A stretch of 52,951 nucleotides of DNA from Chloroflexota bacterium. Its GTDB lineage: Bacteria; Chloroflexota; Anaerolineae; Anaerolineales; Anaerolineaceae. Of the stretch, positions 25,926 through 32,935 are shown piece after piece. The notes below the pieces were generated by a model. That model saw only the letters and a list, made by a program, of their open reading frames with translations, did not search any database and was not told where the DNA came from. The stretch covers positions 32,484 to 85,434 of the forward strand of contig JAAZOK010000075.1 of assembly GCA_012797815.1 (NCBI GenBank), written 5' to 3'. Position numbers and translations under genes: made by a program. The stretch's first letter is position 1. Each line of letters begins with the position of its first letter.

Positions 25926-26531
25926 ATGGTACTGCTGATCGCTGTTGGTCTTGGCTTCATCGCCGCTCTCATTCGAGCCCTGGTTCGTCAGGAAAAGCTG
26001 GGCACTGTTCAATTTAAAGCAGTGTGGCTGGTATTTCTCGCGTTTTTACCACAATATCTGGCTTTTTCCTTACCCAGCACCCGAACCAGAATCCCGGATT
26101 CCTGGATCCCCGCTATTTTATTGGGGTCCCAAACCCTGCTGATCGTCTTTGTTGTGATCAATCGCAAAAAACCCGGCATGGGATTGATGGGAATAGGATT
26201 GATCTTGAATTTTGTGGTGATCGCATTGAATCATGGCTTCATGCCGTTAAGCCCTGCAACTGCCCAACAGCTCATTCCCGCTGGTGTATCGGTGAACCTC
26301 ACCCTTGGGGAACGGGTTGAATATGGAAAGGATATCCTGCTGCTTCCTGAAAAAACCAGAATGGGATTCCTTTCCGATATTTTCCTGCTACCACACTGGT
26401 TCCAGAATTACCGGGCAGCTTTCAGCATCGGCGACCTCATCTTAAGTTGTGGAGCGTTTTGGTATCTGTGGTCCCTCGGCGGACCCGCTCCCATCCATAC
26501 CGCGGAGGTAGAACATGCTCAGAATCTATAA
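25926..26531 (+). CDS. DUF5317-like membrane protein
   Basis: 201 residues with about five hydrophobic segments. The pattern is typical of DUF5317: an N-terminal segment, R-T-R-I-P-D, NRKKPGMGLMGIGLILNFVVIALNHGFMP and an amphipathic middle followed by FLSDIFLLPHWFQNYRAAFSIGD. Function unknown. It starts the tandem peptide locus and overlaps the next gene by 17 bases. It might be the membrane partner (export, processing or immunity) of the small peptides downstream; this is only inferred from position. No good ribosome site precedes the ATG. Confidence 0.75.
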   Translation: MVLLIAVGLGFIAALIRALVRQEKLGTVQFKAVWLVFLAFLPQYLAFSLPSTRTRIPDSWIPAILLGSQTLLIVFVVINRKKPGMGLMGIGLILNFVVIALNHGFMPLSPATAQQLIPAGVSVNLTLGERVEYGKDILLLPEKTRMGFLSDIFLLPHWFQNYRAAFSIGDLILSCGAFWYLWSLGGPAPIHTAEVEHAQNL

Positions 26532-26769
26532 TTTACAACCCACCCACTTGAAAGTACAGAAAAAAGGCAACAGAGAGATCAGCCGTATTCTCAGTGCGGC
26601 TGTGATCAATGAGGGTTTCTGTTCATCACTTTTAAAAACCCCCTCCATCGCCATTGATTCCGGGTATTATGGCGAATTTTTCAATGTGAATGCGCAGGAG
26701 AAGGCGAAGATCGAAGCCATCCATGCATCCAACCTGGTAGATTTTGCTACCCAAATCACACAAATCTAA
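26515..26769 (+). CDS. Small NHLP/Os1348-like protein, copy 1
   Basis: 84 residues. From residue 23 it reads SRILSAAVINEGFCSSLL-K-T-P-S-I-A-I-D-S-G-Y, then an acidic middle and IHASNLVDFATQI. This resembles the leader-like proteins of the NHLP/Os1348 clan associated with RiPPs in Chloroflexota; I judge that from memory of the pattern. About half of the residues in the shared region match copy 2. A strong GGAGG site is placed six bases before the ATG, inside the preceding gene. No separate core peptide follows a Gly-Gly in this protein, so it may be a partner rather than a precursor. Confidence 0.7.
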   Translation: MLRIYNLQPTHLKVQKKGNREISRILSAAVINEGFCSSLLKTPSIAIDSGYYGEFFNVNAQEKAKIEAIHASNLVDFATQITQI

Positions 26770-26792
26770 ATCAACAAAAAAGGAGAACAATC

Positions 26793-26924
26793 ATGCAAGA
26801 CATCAAGAACAAACTCAGCGTTTTCGCAGGACAAAAAGGTCAATTCGTGTTGGCGATCCTCACCATCGCCCTGTTCGTATTAGCCGCCGGCGCTCCCAAC
26901 GCCACCATCGGCATCGGTCGCTGA
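26793..26924 (+). CDS. 43-residue secreted or membrane peptide, copy 1
   Basis: Too short for routine gene calling. The reading is MQDIKNKLSVFAGQKGQ, a 15-residue hydrophobic stretch (FVLAILTIALFVLAA), then GAPNATIGIGR and TGA. AGGAG sits seven bases before the ATG. The layout (basic N-terminus, one membrane span, short polar tail) fits a signal-peptide-like or membrane-anchored peptide. Cleavage after Ala-Ala would release about 11 residues. A second copy lies 449 bp downstream. Function unknown: a pheromone, a RiPP-like product or a hydrophobic toxin are options. Confidence 0.75.
   Translation: MQDIKNKLSVFAGQKGQFVLAILTIALFVLAAGAPNATIGIGR
26808..26921 (+). repeat. 114-bp near-identical repeat, copy 1 (peptide gene body)
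   Basis: Codons 6-43 match copy 2 at 27257-27370 in 111 of 114 bases; the three differences are synonymous (AGC/AGT, GTG/GTA, GCT/GCC). Confidence 0.95.
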
Positions 26925-26954
26925 TCGACATCATCCCTTTTAGGAGTATTTACT

Positions 26955-27203
26955 ATGCTTAAGAAAATCGAAAACTTCTCTTACAACAACCAGTCCACTT
27001 CCTCGCAAGAGTACAGCCGCTTGCTTTCCGCTGCCGTCATCAACCGCAGTTTCTGCAACATGCTGCTCTCCAATCCCTCCAAAGCCATCACCAGTGGGTA
27101 CAGTGGCGAGAAATTCAACCTCAGCAAAGATGCCGAAGAAAAATTATCCACCATCCATGCTTCCTCTTTGCAGGAATTCGCTGCCAAATTAGCAGCGCTG
27201 TAG
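26955..27203 (+). CDS. Small NHLP/Os1348-like protein, copy 2
   Basis: 82 residues. From residue 21 it reads SRLLSAAVINRSFCNMLL-S-N-P, then S-G-Y-S-G-E-K-F-N-L and IHASSLQEFAAKLAAL, parallel to copy 1 with about half identical residues. The first 20 residues differ entirely. AGGAG precedes the ATG at good spacing. The pairing with a following 43-residue peptide repeats exactly the order of unit 1. Same unknown role as copy 1. Confidence 0.7.
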   Translation: MLKKIENFSYNNQSTSSQEYSRLLSAAVINRSFCNMLLSNPSKAITSGYSGEKFNLSKDAEEKLSTIHASSLQEFAAKLAAL

Positions 27204-27241
27204 ATCAATCAGAGACAACTTCTTTCAGGAGAAAAACGATC

Positions 27242-27373
27242 ATGAAGAACATCCAGAACAAACTCAGTGTTTTCGCAGGACAAAAAGGTCAATTCGTATT
27301 GGCGATCCTCACCATCGCCCTGTTCGTATTAGCCGCCGGCGCCCCCAACGCCACCATCGGCATCGGTCGCTAA
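27242..27373 (+). CDS. 43-residue secreted or membrane peptide, copy 2
   Basis: Differs from copy 1 only at residues 2, 3 and 5 (MKNIQNK versus MQDIKNK); residues 6-43 are identical. AGGAG lies about ten bases upstream. It ends in TAA where copy 1 has TGA. Two tandem copies with identical products suggest gene-dosage benefit or recent gene conversion. Confidence 0.75.
   Translation: MKNIQNKLSVFAGQKGQFVLAILTIALFVLAAGAPNATIGIGR
27257..27370 (+). repeat. 114-bp near-identical repeat, copy 2
   Basis: Partner of the copy at 26808-26921; period 449 bp. The intervening NHLP-like gene is not part of the identity. Confidence 0.95.
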
Positions 27374-27501
27374 GAGATAACTGCAGAACACTTCGAATAT
27401 TTAAAGCCTGAATAAATGTTTGTTAAGAAATATTCTGGCATTTAAATTGCAATTTGATTAATGTTAACTTTATTTAATGGCTGACGAACTAAGATAATTT
27501 A

Positions 27502-28122
27502 ATGGAAAATTTGACGCAAACGAAGCATATTCAGTCTATTCTGGTGACCAGTACGCGCACCTATATCAACAACGCATCCATCGCAGCCGACCTGGCAGCT
27601 ATGGTCGCACAAACCGGAAAAAAGACCCTTTTAATGGATGCTGATCTGAACAGACCGGTCATCCATCGAGTCTTTGAATTACCCAACCGGGTAGGGTTGA
27701 GCGATGTATTACAGGGGCAACGGGATGTCAACGGGATCATGCATTCACTGATCAATGGAAATCTGCACGTGATCACCAGCGGTATCATGCCGACCATTAC
27801 CAAAGACCTGATCGGGACGAAAGAAATGAGCAACCTGATCAAGACGCTCAAACAGGATTATGAAAAAATCTTCATACACGGTCCGGCTTTCTTCTATAAC
27901 GAATCCACCCTGCTGGCTTCTCAGGTGGATGGGGTTGTGCTGCTCATCAATCCCAGCTATGCCAAATCCGAAGCCACCCAGGCGATCGTCGAGAGATTCC
28001 AAAAAACGGGTGCCACCATCGTTGGCATCGTCATGCGCGATCAGCCCAAATATCAGTCCAACCAATCCGCATTCATCAACCGTTTATTGAGCTACGATAA
28101 ACATAACCGTGTTGGTTCTTAA
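27502..28122 (+). CDS. BY-kinase/ParA-like ATPase homologue with a lost P-loop
   Basis: 206 residues, CpsD/CapB-like fold. The family normally has a GxGKST P-loop after the first strand; here residues 15-27 read VTSTRTYINNASI, without the glycines and lysine. The second motif LLMDADLNRP (43-52, Walker A') is intact, and the Walker B aspartate is replaced (IFIHGPAF at 123-130). No tyrosine cluster is seen at the C-terminus. It may bind nucleotide weakly or act as a scaffold instead of a kinase. It lies 128 bases after peptide copy 2 and could belong to the same locus. Confidence 0.75.
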   Translation: MENLTQTKHIQSILVTSTRTYINNASIAADLAAMVAQTGKKTLLMDADLNRPVIHRVFELPNRVGLSDVLQGQRDVNGIMHSLINGNLHVITSGIMPTITKDLIGTKEMSNLIKTLKQDYEKIFIHGPAFFYNESTLLASQVDGVVLLINPSYAKSEATQAIVERFQKTGATIVGIVMRDQPKYQSNQSAFINRLLSYDKHNRVGS

Positions 28123-28226
28123 TTAATTCACTCTCAGCATCCACCTTTTTGATTTGGCGGTGTAAAACAAATACCGCACTTATTTTTGATTTAAATCATC
28201 TACAATAAATTAAAAAGGCAGGAGAT

Positions 28227-29378
28227 ATGCCCGATCAAACCGTCACCGGTCCTCTGCAGCAAATGCAGCGCATGATTCAACCCTGGCACCAAGCCCTCCA
28301 GGATCCACAAAAAGCCCAGCAGGCCGTGCTGGAGCGCAATCTCGCCATCTACGCCCAAACCCGCTATGGCAAGGAACATCATGCCGGTCACATCGCTTCT
28401 CTGGCAGAATACCGCCGGGCTTTCCCGGTACAGACCTATGAGAGCTATAAATCCCTCATCCAACAGGTGATGGCAGGTGACACCGGATTATTATTGAACG
28501 AAGAACCGGTGGGCTGGGCGATCACGCGCGGCACTACCAAAAAGGAAAACAAATTCATCCCCATGACACCCACCGATCTCAAGCTGCGCGTTTCCGCCGG
28601 CAGGGCGGTCATCAACTATGCCCTGCAGAGCAAACATTTCGAGATCTTTCAAGGGGTAAATCTGAACCTTAATTTTCCCAGCGTGGTGGGCAGCATCAGG
28701 GTGGGAGAAAAGGACCTGGAATACGGATATAGCTCCGGCATCTACACCAAACACGTCAGCACCCTTACCCCCGTTCACTCCGTCCCCAGCCAGGCTGAGA
28801 TCGATGCGCTGGGAGGAGGGAAAACCTTACGCGATTGGCAGGCACGTTTCGAGCTGGCATACACCCAATGTGAGAGACAAAATGTGACCCTGGTAGGAGG
28901 GGTGGCACCTACCGCGCTGCAGTTCGGCAAGTTCATGAAACGTGCGCACCGGTGCTATCCCAAAGATCTCTGGAAGGTGCTGGTGATGACGCTTGGCTCG
29001 GTGCCGGGCATCAACACGCGCCTGGCAGACACACTATGGGCTTTATATGGCAGGCAGACTGCCATCCGTGAGATCTACGGCGCCACCGAAGGCATGTTCG
29101 GGCAGCAAATGGATGAGCAGCGCGCCTGGGTACCTAACTATGACCTGTTCCTGTTCGAGGTGGAAACCCGCTCCGGCATCAAGATGCTGCACGAGATGAA
29201 AACCGGAGAAAGTGGTAGCCTGATCGTTTCTACCCCCATTTTAGCCCGCTACCGCATCGGAGATCGCATCCTGGCGTTCAGAGCCCCTTATTTCCGCTGT
29301 ATCGGCAGAGACACCTGGAGCACCCCCATCAAATATGCCTGGAACGAATTCAGCACGCTCAATCTGGGACGTCTATGA
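28227..29378 (+). CDS. Short GH3-type acyl-adenylating protein
   Basis: 383 residues. GH3 enzymes join acids to amino acids through an acyl-AMP. The nucleotide motif is recognisable at 99-112 (ITRGTTKKENKFIP), though Ser of the usual SGT is replaced by Arg. YGATEGMFG (284-292) matches the family's Y-G-x-x-E-G-x-x-G. ILARYRIGDRI near the end fits the GH3 acceptor region. Most family members run 500 or more residues, so the C-terminal lobe is missing or reduced. GGAGAT precedes the ATG. Its place downstream of the peptide genes makes a peptide-tailoring role possible but unproven. Confidence 0.8.
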   Translation: MPDQTVTGPLQQMQRMIQPWHQALQDPQKAQQAVLERNLAIYAQTRYGKEHHAGHIASLAEYRRAFPVQTYESYKSLIQQVMAGDTGLLLNEEPVGWAITRGTTKKENKFIPMTPTDLKLRVSAGRAVINYALQSKHFEIFQGVNLNLNFPSVVGSIRVGEKDLEYGYSSGIYTKHVSTLTPVHSVPSQAEIDALGGGKTLRDWQARFELAYTQCERQNVTLVGGVAPTALQFGKFMKRAHRCYPKDLWKVLVMTLGSVPGINTRLADTLWALYGRQTAIREIYGATEGMFGQQMDEQRAWVPNYDLFLFEVETRSGIKMLHEMKTGESGSLIVSTPILARYRIGDRILAFRAPYFRCIGRDTWSTPIKYAWNEFSTLNLGRL

Positions 29379-29813
29379 TCACTTTTGCAGCAGGGTGCCG
29401 AAAAGGACAGATGCCCCCAACGCCAGAAAGAATCCCGGTATCAGGATGACCGGTTCGAACAGCCCGCTGCTGCCAACAGCCAGCCCGAGGAAGATGAACA
29501 TGTACATGATCAGGGCAGTCAGGTTATGGCGATAGCGCTTCACGGCTACCCGCAAGATCAGTTCCAATGCCAGGATGGCGGCATTCCCCAGCAACAATAA
29601 CGGGGTGACGCGAAAATCAAAGGCATATTTTCCCAACCAATCCCGTAAAAATGGAAACCATACCAGGTTGGGGAGATGCCAGTCAGCCACCCAGTGATTG
29701 AAACCAGCCAGCAGGCAGGTGCCGGTCCACAGCAGCATCACTGCCCACACCACCGCCGCCAAGCGGTCATTTACCAGAACTTCATCGCGATCGCGCAGTC
29801 CAAGATCATCCAT
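29379..29813 (-). CDS. Membrane protein, unknown, paralogue of the 29888 gene
   Basis: 144 residues with four hydrophobic segments. It shares the pattern of the neighbour upstream: an acidic start, a W-A-x-x-L-I-W-A/T-G-x-x-x-L first span, then a long loop. No family recognised. Its stop abuts the convergent GH3 stop. Confidence 0.7.
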   Translation of the reverse strand: MDDLGLRDRDEVLVNDRLAAVVWAVMLLWTGTCLLAGFNHWVADWHLPNLVWFPFLRDWLGKYAFDFRVTPLLLLGNAAILALELILRVAVKRYRHNLTALIMYMFIFLGLAVGSSGLFEPVILIPGFFLALGASVLFGTLLQK

Positions 29814-29887
29814 GGCGCTCTATTATAAATCGAAAAGTGGCATGGATGGATGATCACCATGCCACCTGTTTTTTCAAATCGTTCGAA

Positions 29888-30361
29888 TCACTTCTTGCGC
29901 AGCAACCCACCCAGCATCACGCTCACACCCAGGGCGATCAGCATCATGGGCCAGATGACATACCAGTTCAGGAAGGGTGAAAGCCCCCACCCGATAAAAA
30001 ACGCTGCCAGCACCAATTTACCGCCCACACGGCTATGAAAGGTGGGTATCAACAAACGCGCCAGTACTTCTAAAATGATGATAAAACCGGCTCCCAATGC
30101 GATCATGTGAAAGGTGTTGAACGCCATCAACTGGCGGATGCCGATGAAATACCAGCGCTGCTCCACATTCAACCCTAACGCCTGCCACCAGCCCAGATTA
30201 TGACCCAGGAAGACCAGGCCTGCCCAGATCAGGATGGCTGCCCAGGCGATGGTGCTCAGCATATCCCGTTCTTCTACTTTCTCATGGTGTTTTTCAAGCT
30301 CTTTTTCGTCTTTTTCATCGACCATTTTTTCATCTTTTTCATGGAAATCTTTATCAGACAT
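29888..30361 (-). CDS. Membrane protein with highly charged N-terminus
   Basis: 157 residues. The first 35 or so are Lys/Glu/Asp/His-rich and helix-prone (DEKDEKELEKHHEKVEE). Four hydrophobic segments follow (from WAAILIWAGLVFLG), with a short basic tail. ATG 30361 has a GGAGG site; the longer start at 30391 is not favoured. It lies upstream of its paralogue in the same direction. Function unknown. Confidence 0.72.
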   Translation of the reverse strand: MSDKDFHEKDEKMVDEKDEKELEKHHEKVEERDMLSTIAWAAILIWAGLVFLGHNLGWWQALGLNVEQRWYFIGIRQLMAFNTFHMIALGAGFIIILEVLARLLIPTFHSRVGGKLVLAAFFIGWGLSPFLNWYVIWPMMLIALGVSVMLGGLLRKK

Positions 30362-30465
30362 TTCTAACCTCCGTGGTCTCTCTTCTCTCATTCAATATTT
30401 AATACGGATTAACCCACCAGGGGTTGCATGAAAAACTGCGAACCTCCCGCGAACGCCGCTGGTTC

Positions 30466-31575
30466 TTATTTCAATTTCTGATCGAAGAAGGCAGTCACGC
30501 GTTGGATGAAAAGTGTGTCTCCGCTGTTTTGGAAGGTGTGCGGCTGATCTTCGTAGAAAGAACAATACACTTCCTTTTGCAGGGTAGCCAGATCCGTACA
30601 AAGCTGGTCCGACCAGGCGGTCGGCACCACCGTATCGGCATCGCCATGATGGATGCTGAGCGGCGTTACAATGCGATCCAGATAGGTGCTGGGGGAAAGC
30701 GATCGCAGTACCTCATCGGTGCTTTGCAGTTTGAAATTCCCGCGCCCGTCAAACTCGAAGAATTCCAGATTGATCTTTTCATCGGCATTGATGGAAGCGT
30801 ACAGCACCGCTGCGTCGATATCCCGGTCGATCTCCAGCACATGCAACACGATGCCGCCCCCCATGCTATGCCCCCAGATGCCGATGTGCTCCCCATCCGC
30901 TTCTTCCAGCGGACCGGGCACACCCGCCTGGGAACGCACCAGGGATAACAGGTTGAGGATATCGATGACATCCCCGATACCTACCGGGTTATAGCCATCC
31001 TCGGAAGCACCGTACCCGCGCAGATTGGGGTGCAGCACAATATAACCGGCGCGCGCCAGCGCGTCGGCGTAGCGGGTGGAATAATCGAGCATGCTGTATT
31101 CCGCCGGATCGACATAACCGTGCATCATCACCACCACCGGGAAAGGACCCTGCCCTGTTGGGATATCCACGAAGCCATACAGGTCCAGCCCTTCACTGCG
31201 GTATTTGAAGATAGAGCGGGTGAACGCATTACTCTTGGTAAGCGTGCCCTCGATCTGGATAACCCCGCCGCCGTAGCTGCGCTGGCTGAGCGCATCCACA
31301 CTGTATTGGGCATAGGGATTGGGAGTGGGGGTGATGGTGGGCAGCGGTGTGGTGGTGAAACGCGGGGTGAGCGTAGCGGTGGGAGTGAAGGTCGGGATAA
31401 GAGTGGCGGTAGCCGCGGCTACTGCTACCTGTGGGGTGGGAAGATTTCCTTCCGCTTCAAGGGAGGAGAAGACACTGCATCCCACCAGAGAGAAAACAAA
31501 AACTGCACTTATCAGCAGCCATACAGGGTATTTTGAGGATATCCCCGTACGGATCTCTTTTAGGAAATTTCGCAT
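30466..31575 (-). CDS. Exported alpha/beta hydrolase lipoprotein
   Basis: 369 residues. The signal ends in a lipobox SLVGC (Cys33). A Thr/Pro-rich linker follows (about 60-90), then an alpha/beta hydrolase domain. The nucleophile is in GHSMGGG (IGIWGHSMGGGIVL); the domain starts with VVVMMHGYVDPAEY, and LHPNLRGYGAS holds the oxyanion region. A late DADTVVP supplies the acid, and QPHTF the histidine. It probably acts on esters or peptides outside the cell; the exact substrate is unknown. Confidence 0.9.
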   Translation of the reverse strand: MRNFLKEIRTGISSKYPVWLLISAVFVFSLVGCSVFSSLEAEGNLPTPQVAVAAATATLIPTFTPTATLTPRFTTTPLPTITPTPNPYAQYSVDALSQRSYGGGVIQIEGTLTKSNAFTRSIFKYRSEGLDLYGFVDIPTGQGPFPVVVMMHGYVDPAEYSMLDYSTRYADALARAGYIVLHPNLRGYGASEDGYNPVGIGDVIDILNLLSLVRSQAGVPGPLEEADGEHIGIWGHSMGGGIVLHVLEIDRDIDAAVLYASINADEKINLEFFEFDGRGNFKLQSTDEVLRSLSPSTYLDRIVTPLSIHHGDADTVVPTAWSDQLCTDLATLQKEVYCSFYEDQPHTFQNSGDTLFIQRVTAFFDQKLK

Positions 31576-31632
31576 GTCAGAGATAATACTATGAAAATTT
31601 ATTAAATCAGTACTGTTATTTTTTATTCCGTA

Positions 31633-31672
31633 AAATAAGACGAACGGTGCGGGAACACCGTTCGTCTTATTT
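31633..31672. terminator. Strong bidirectional hairpin terminator
   Basis: AAATAAGACGAACGGTG / CACCGTTCGTCTTATTT, 17-bp stem with a 6-nt loop. It lies between the hydrolase start and the end of the polyol operon, and most likely ends the operon on the minus strand. Confidence 0.8.
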
Positions 31673-31710
31673 GGCTGATAGCATACCTTTAATAGTCTTA
31701 CCCTTAATCT

Positions 31711-32178
31711 TTACAGCTCAGTTTTGCTACAGCGCTCCGATTCTTCAATTTCAATTATTCTCTTCACCTTGGGGAAAGAACGCCCTCCCGCAAATTCCGA
31801 TCGAAGCCATTCATTGATTATCACTTTGGCCAATTCAATGCCGATCACCTGCGCCCCTAATGTAATCACCTGCGCATTGTTGCTCTTTCTTGCTCTTTCC
31901 GCAGAATATACATCATGACAGCAAGCCGCTCGGATACCATGCATTTTATTGGCCGCAATCGCCATTCCAATTCCGGTTCCACAGATCAGAATGCCCCTTT
32001 CATTGTCTCCTTTTTGAATAGACTGGCATACGCGATAAGCAATATCAGGATAATCGATCTCCTCATGTAGGTAGATACCCATATCCGCAACGGTTACATT
32101 TTCCCTGCTCTCCAAAAAATGCACAATGCTGTTTTTCAGATCGATTGCGTTTTTATCACACCCAATAGCTATTTTCAT
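31711..32178 (-). CDS. RpiB/LacAB-family sugar-phosphate isomerase
   Basis: 155 residues. The family interconverts aldose and ketose phosphates (ribose 5-P, galactose 6-P, tetrose 4-P). Active-site Cys66 is in ILICGTGIGMAIAANK, and His88 is in CCHDVYSAERAR. The substrate-site HAG of RpiB is replaced by KNA (residues 9-11), so the substrate may be another sugar phosphate. A ribosome site GAAGGAAAG precedes ATG 32178. It is the last gene of the polyol operon. Confidence 0.88.
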   Translation of the reverse strand: MKIAIGCDKNAIDLKNSIVHFLESRENVTVADMGIYLHEEIDYPDIAYRVCQSIQKGDNERGILICGTGIGMAIAANKMHGIRAACCHDVYSAERARKSNNAQVITLGAQVIGIELAKVIINEWLRSEFAGGRSFPKVKRIIEIEESERCSKTEL

Positions 32179-32190
32179 CTTTCCTTCTCG

Positions 32191-32916
32191 TTAATTAAGG
32201 TCGCCCAATATTTCGCCGCTATCGAGGACTATTTTCTTCCCGGTTAAGGCATTCCATGGATCAAGGAGGAGTGACAGAACGATATCCGTTAGTTGTTCTA
32301 TTGAAATAAAAGCAGTCAATACTTGATTATGCCGGATGCCATTCTTTACATAGGTATGAACCTGTTCCTTTGAATTGATACAGATGGAGTTAAATGAAAT
32401 ATCGTATTTTCCTAGTTCAAGCGCCAAACAGGCATCGAGCAGGCTTTGTGCTGCGAACGCTGATGAATAACAGGATGCGTTCACCCGCGGAATGATGCTG
32501 GAAGTGGTTGAAATACAGATCACTTTACACGGTTTCTTTTTGGAGATCATTGATTGGGTGAACGTTTTCACCAAGAAGAAGTAATCCTGCAGGGCAGAAT
32601 GATATACATAATCCCATTCTTCTTCGTCGATCTCTAGAAAGGATTTCTGCAATTGTTCATTTTGCGTAAAAATTATAGAATCCACCATCCCAAAATTTTC
32701 TTCTACCTGCCGCTCGAGAGCCATGAGTTCATCTTCATTTTTAAAATCACACTTGAATACCTGCACATCGGTCTTATTTTCAAATTCCAGATACAGGGGA
32801 AGGTCTTGTGAGTACACACAACAAGCAACTTTTATTTTCTGTGACACCAGATTTTTTGCCAGAGAAATATTCATCTCATGGTTCTTCCCGGTGATGAGAA
32901 TAACTTTATTGTCCAT
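32191..32916 (-). CDS. Short-chain dehydrogenase-like protein with degenerate active site
   Basis: 241 residues with the SDR fold. The cofactor glycine motif (TGxxxGxG) is replaced by TGKNHEMN. The catalytic Tyr remains (CYSSAFA) and a serine patch is present upstream, but the Lys four residues later is missing (Phe). It may therefore be inactive as a dehydrogenase. It lies between the intact SDR and the isomerase in the polyol operon, possibly pairing with the intact SDR. Confidence 0.75.
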   Translation of the reverse strand: MDNKVILITGKNHEMNISLAKNLVSQKIKVACCVYSQDLPLYLEFENKTDVQVFKCDFKNEDELMALERQVEENFGMVDSIIFTQNEQLQKSFLEIDEEEWDYVYHSALQDYFFLVKTFTQSMISKKKPCKVICISTTSSIIPRVNASCYSSAFAAQSLLDACLALELGKYDISFNSICINSKEQVHTYVKNGIRHNQVLTAFISIEQLTDIVLSLLLDPWNALTGKKIVLDSGEILGDLN

Positions 32917-32935
32917 GTTTTTTACATTTCTTCTT

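Noticed and set aside
26793-27373. CRISPR or simple tandem repeat
   Set aside because: Only two copies, 449 bp apart, encoding in-frame peptides with ribosome sites; no spacers.
26793-27373. Type I toxin-antitoxin peptides
   Set aside because: Hydrophobic size fits, but no antisense promoter or RNA is visible and the conserved part includes a polar tail. It is kept as a possible alternative, not as the main reading.
27502-28122. ParA-type plasmid partition gene
   Set aside because: No ParB, no centromere repeats, no replication genes, and the P-loop is lost; similarity is closer to CpsD-type proteins.
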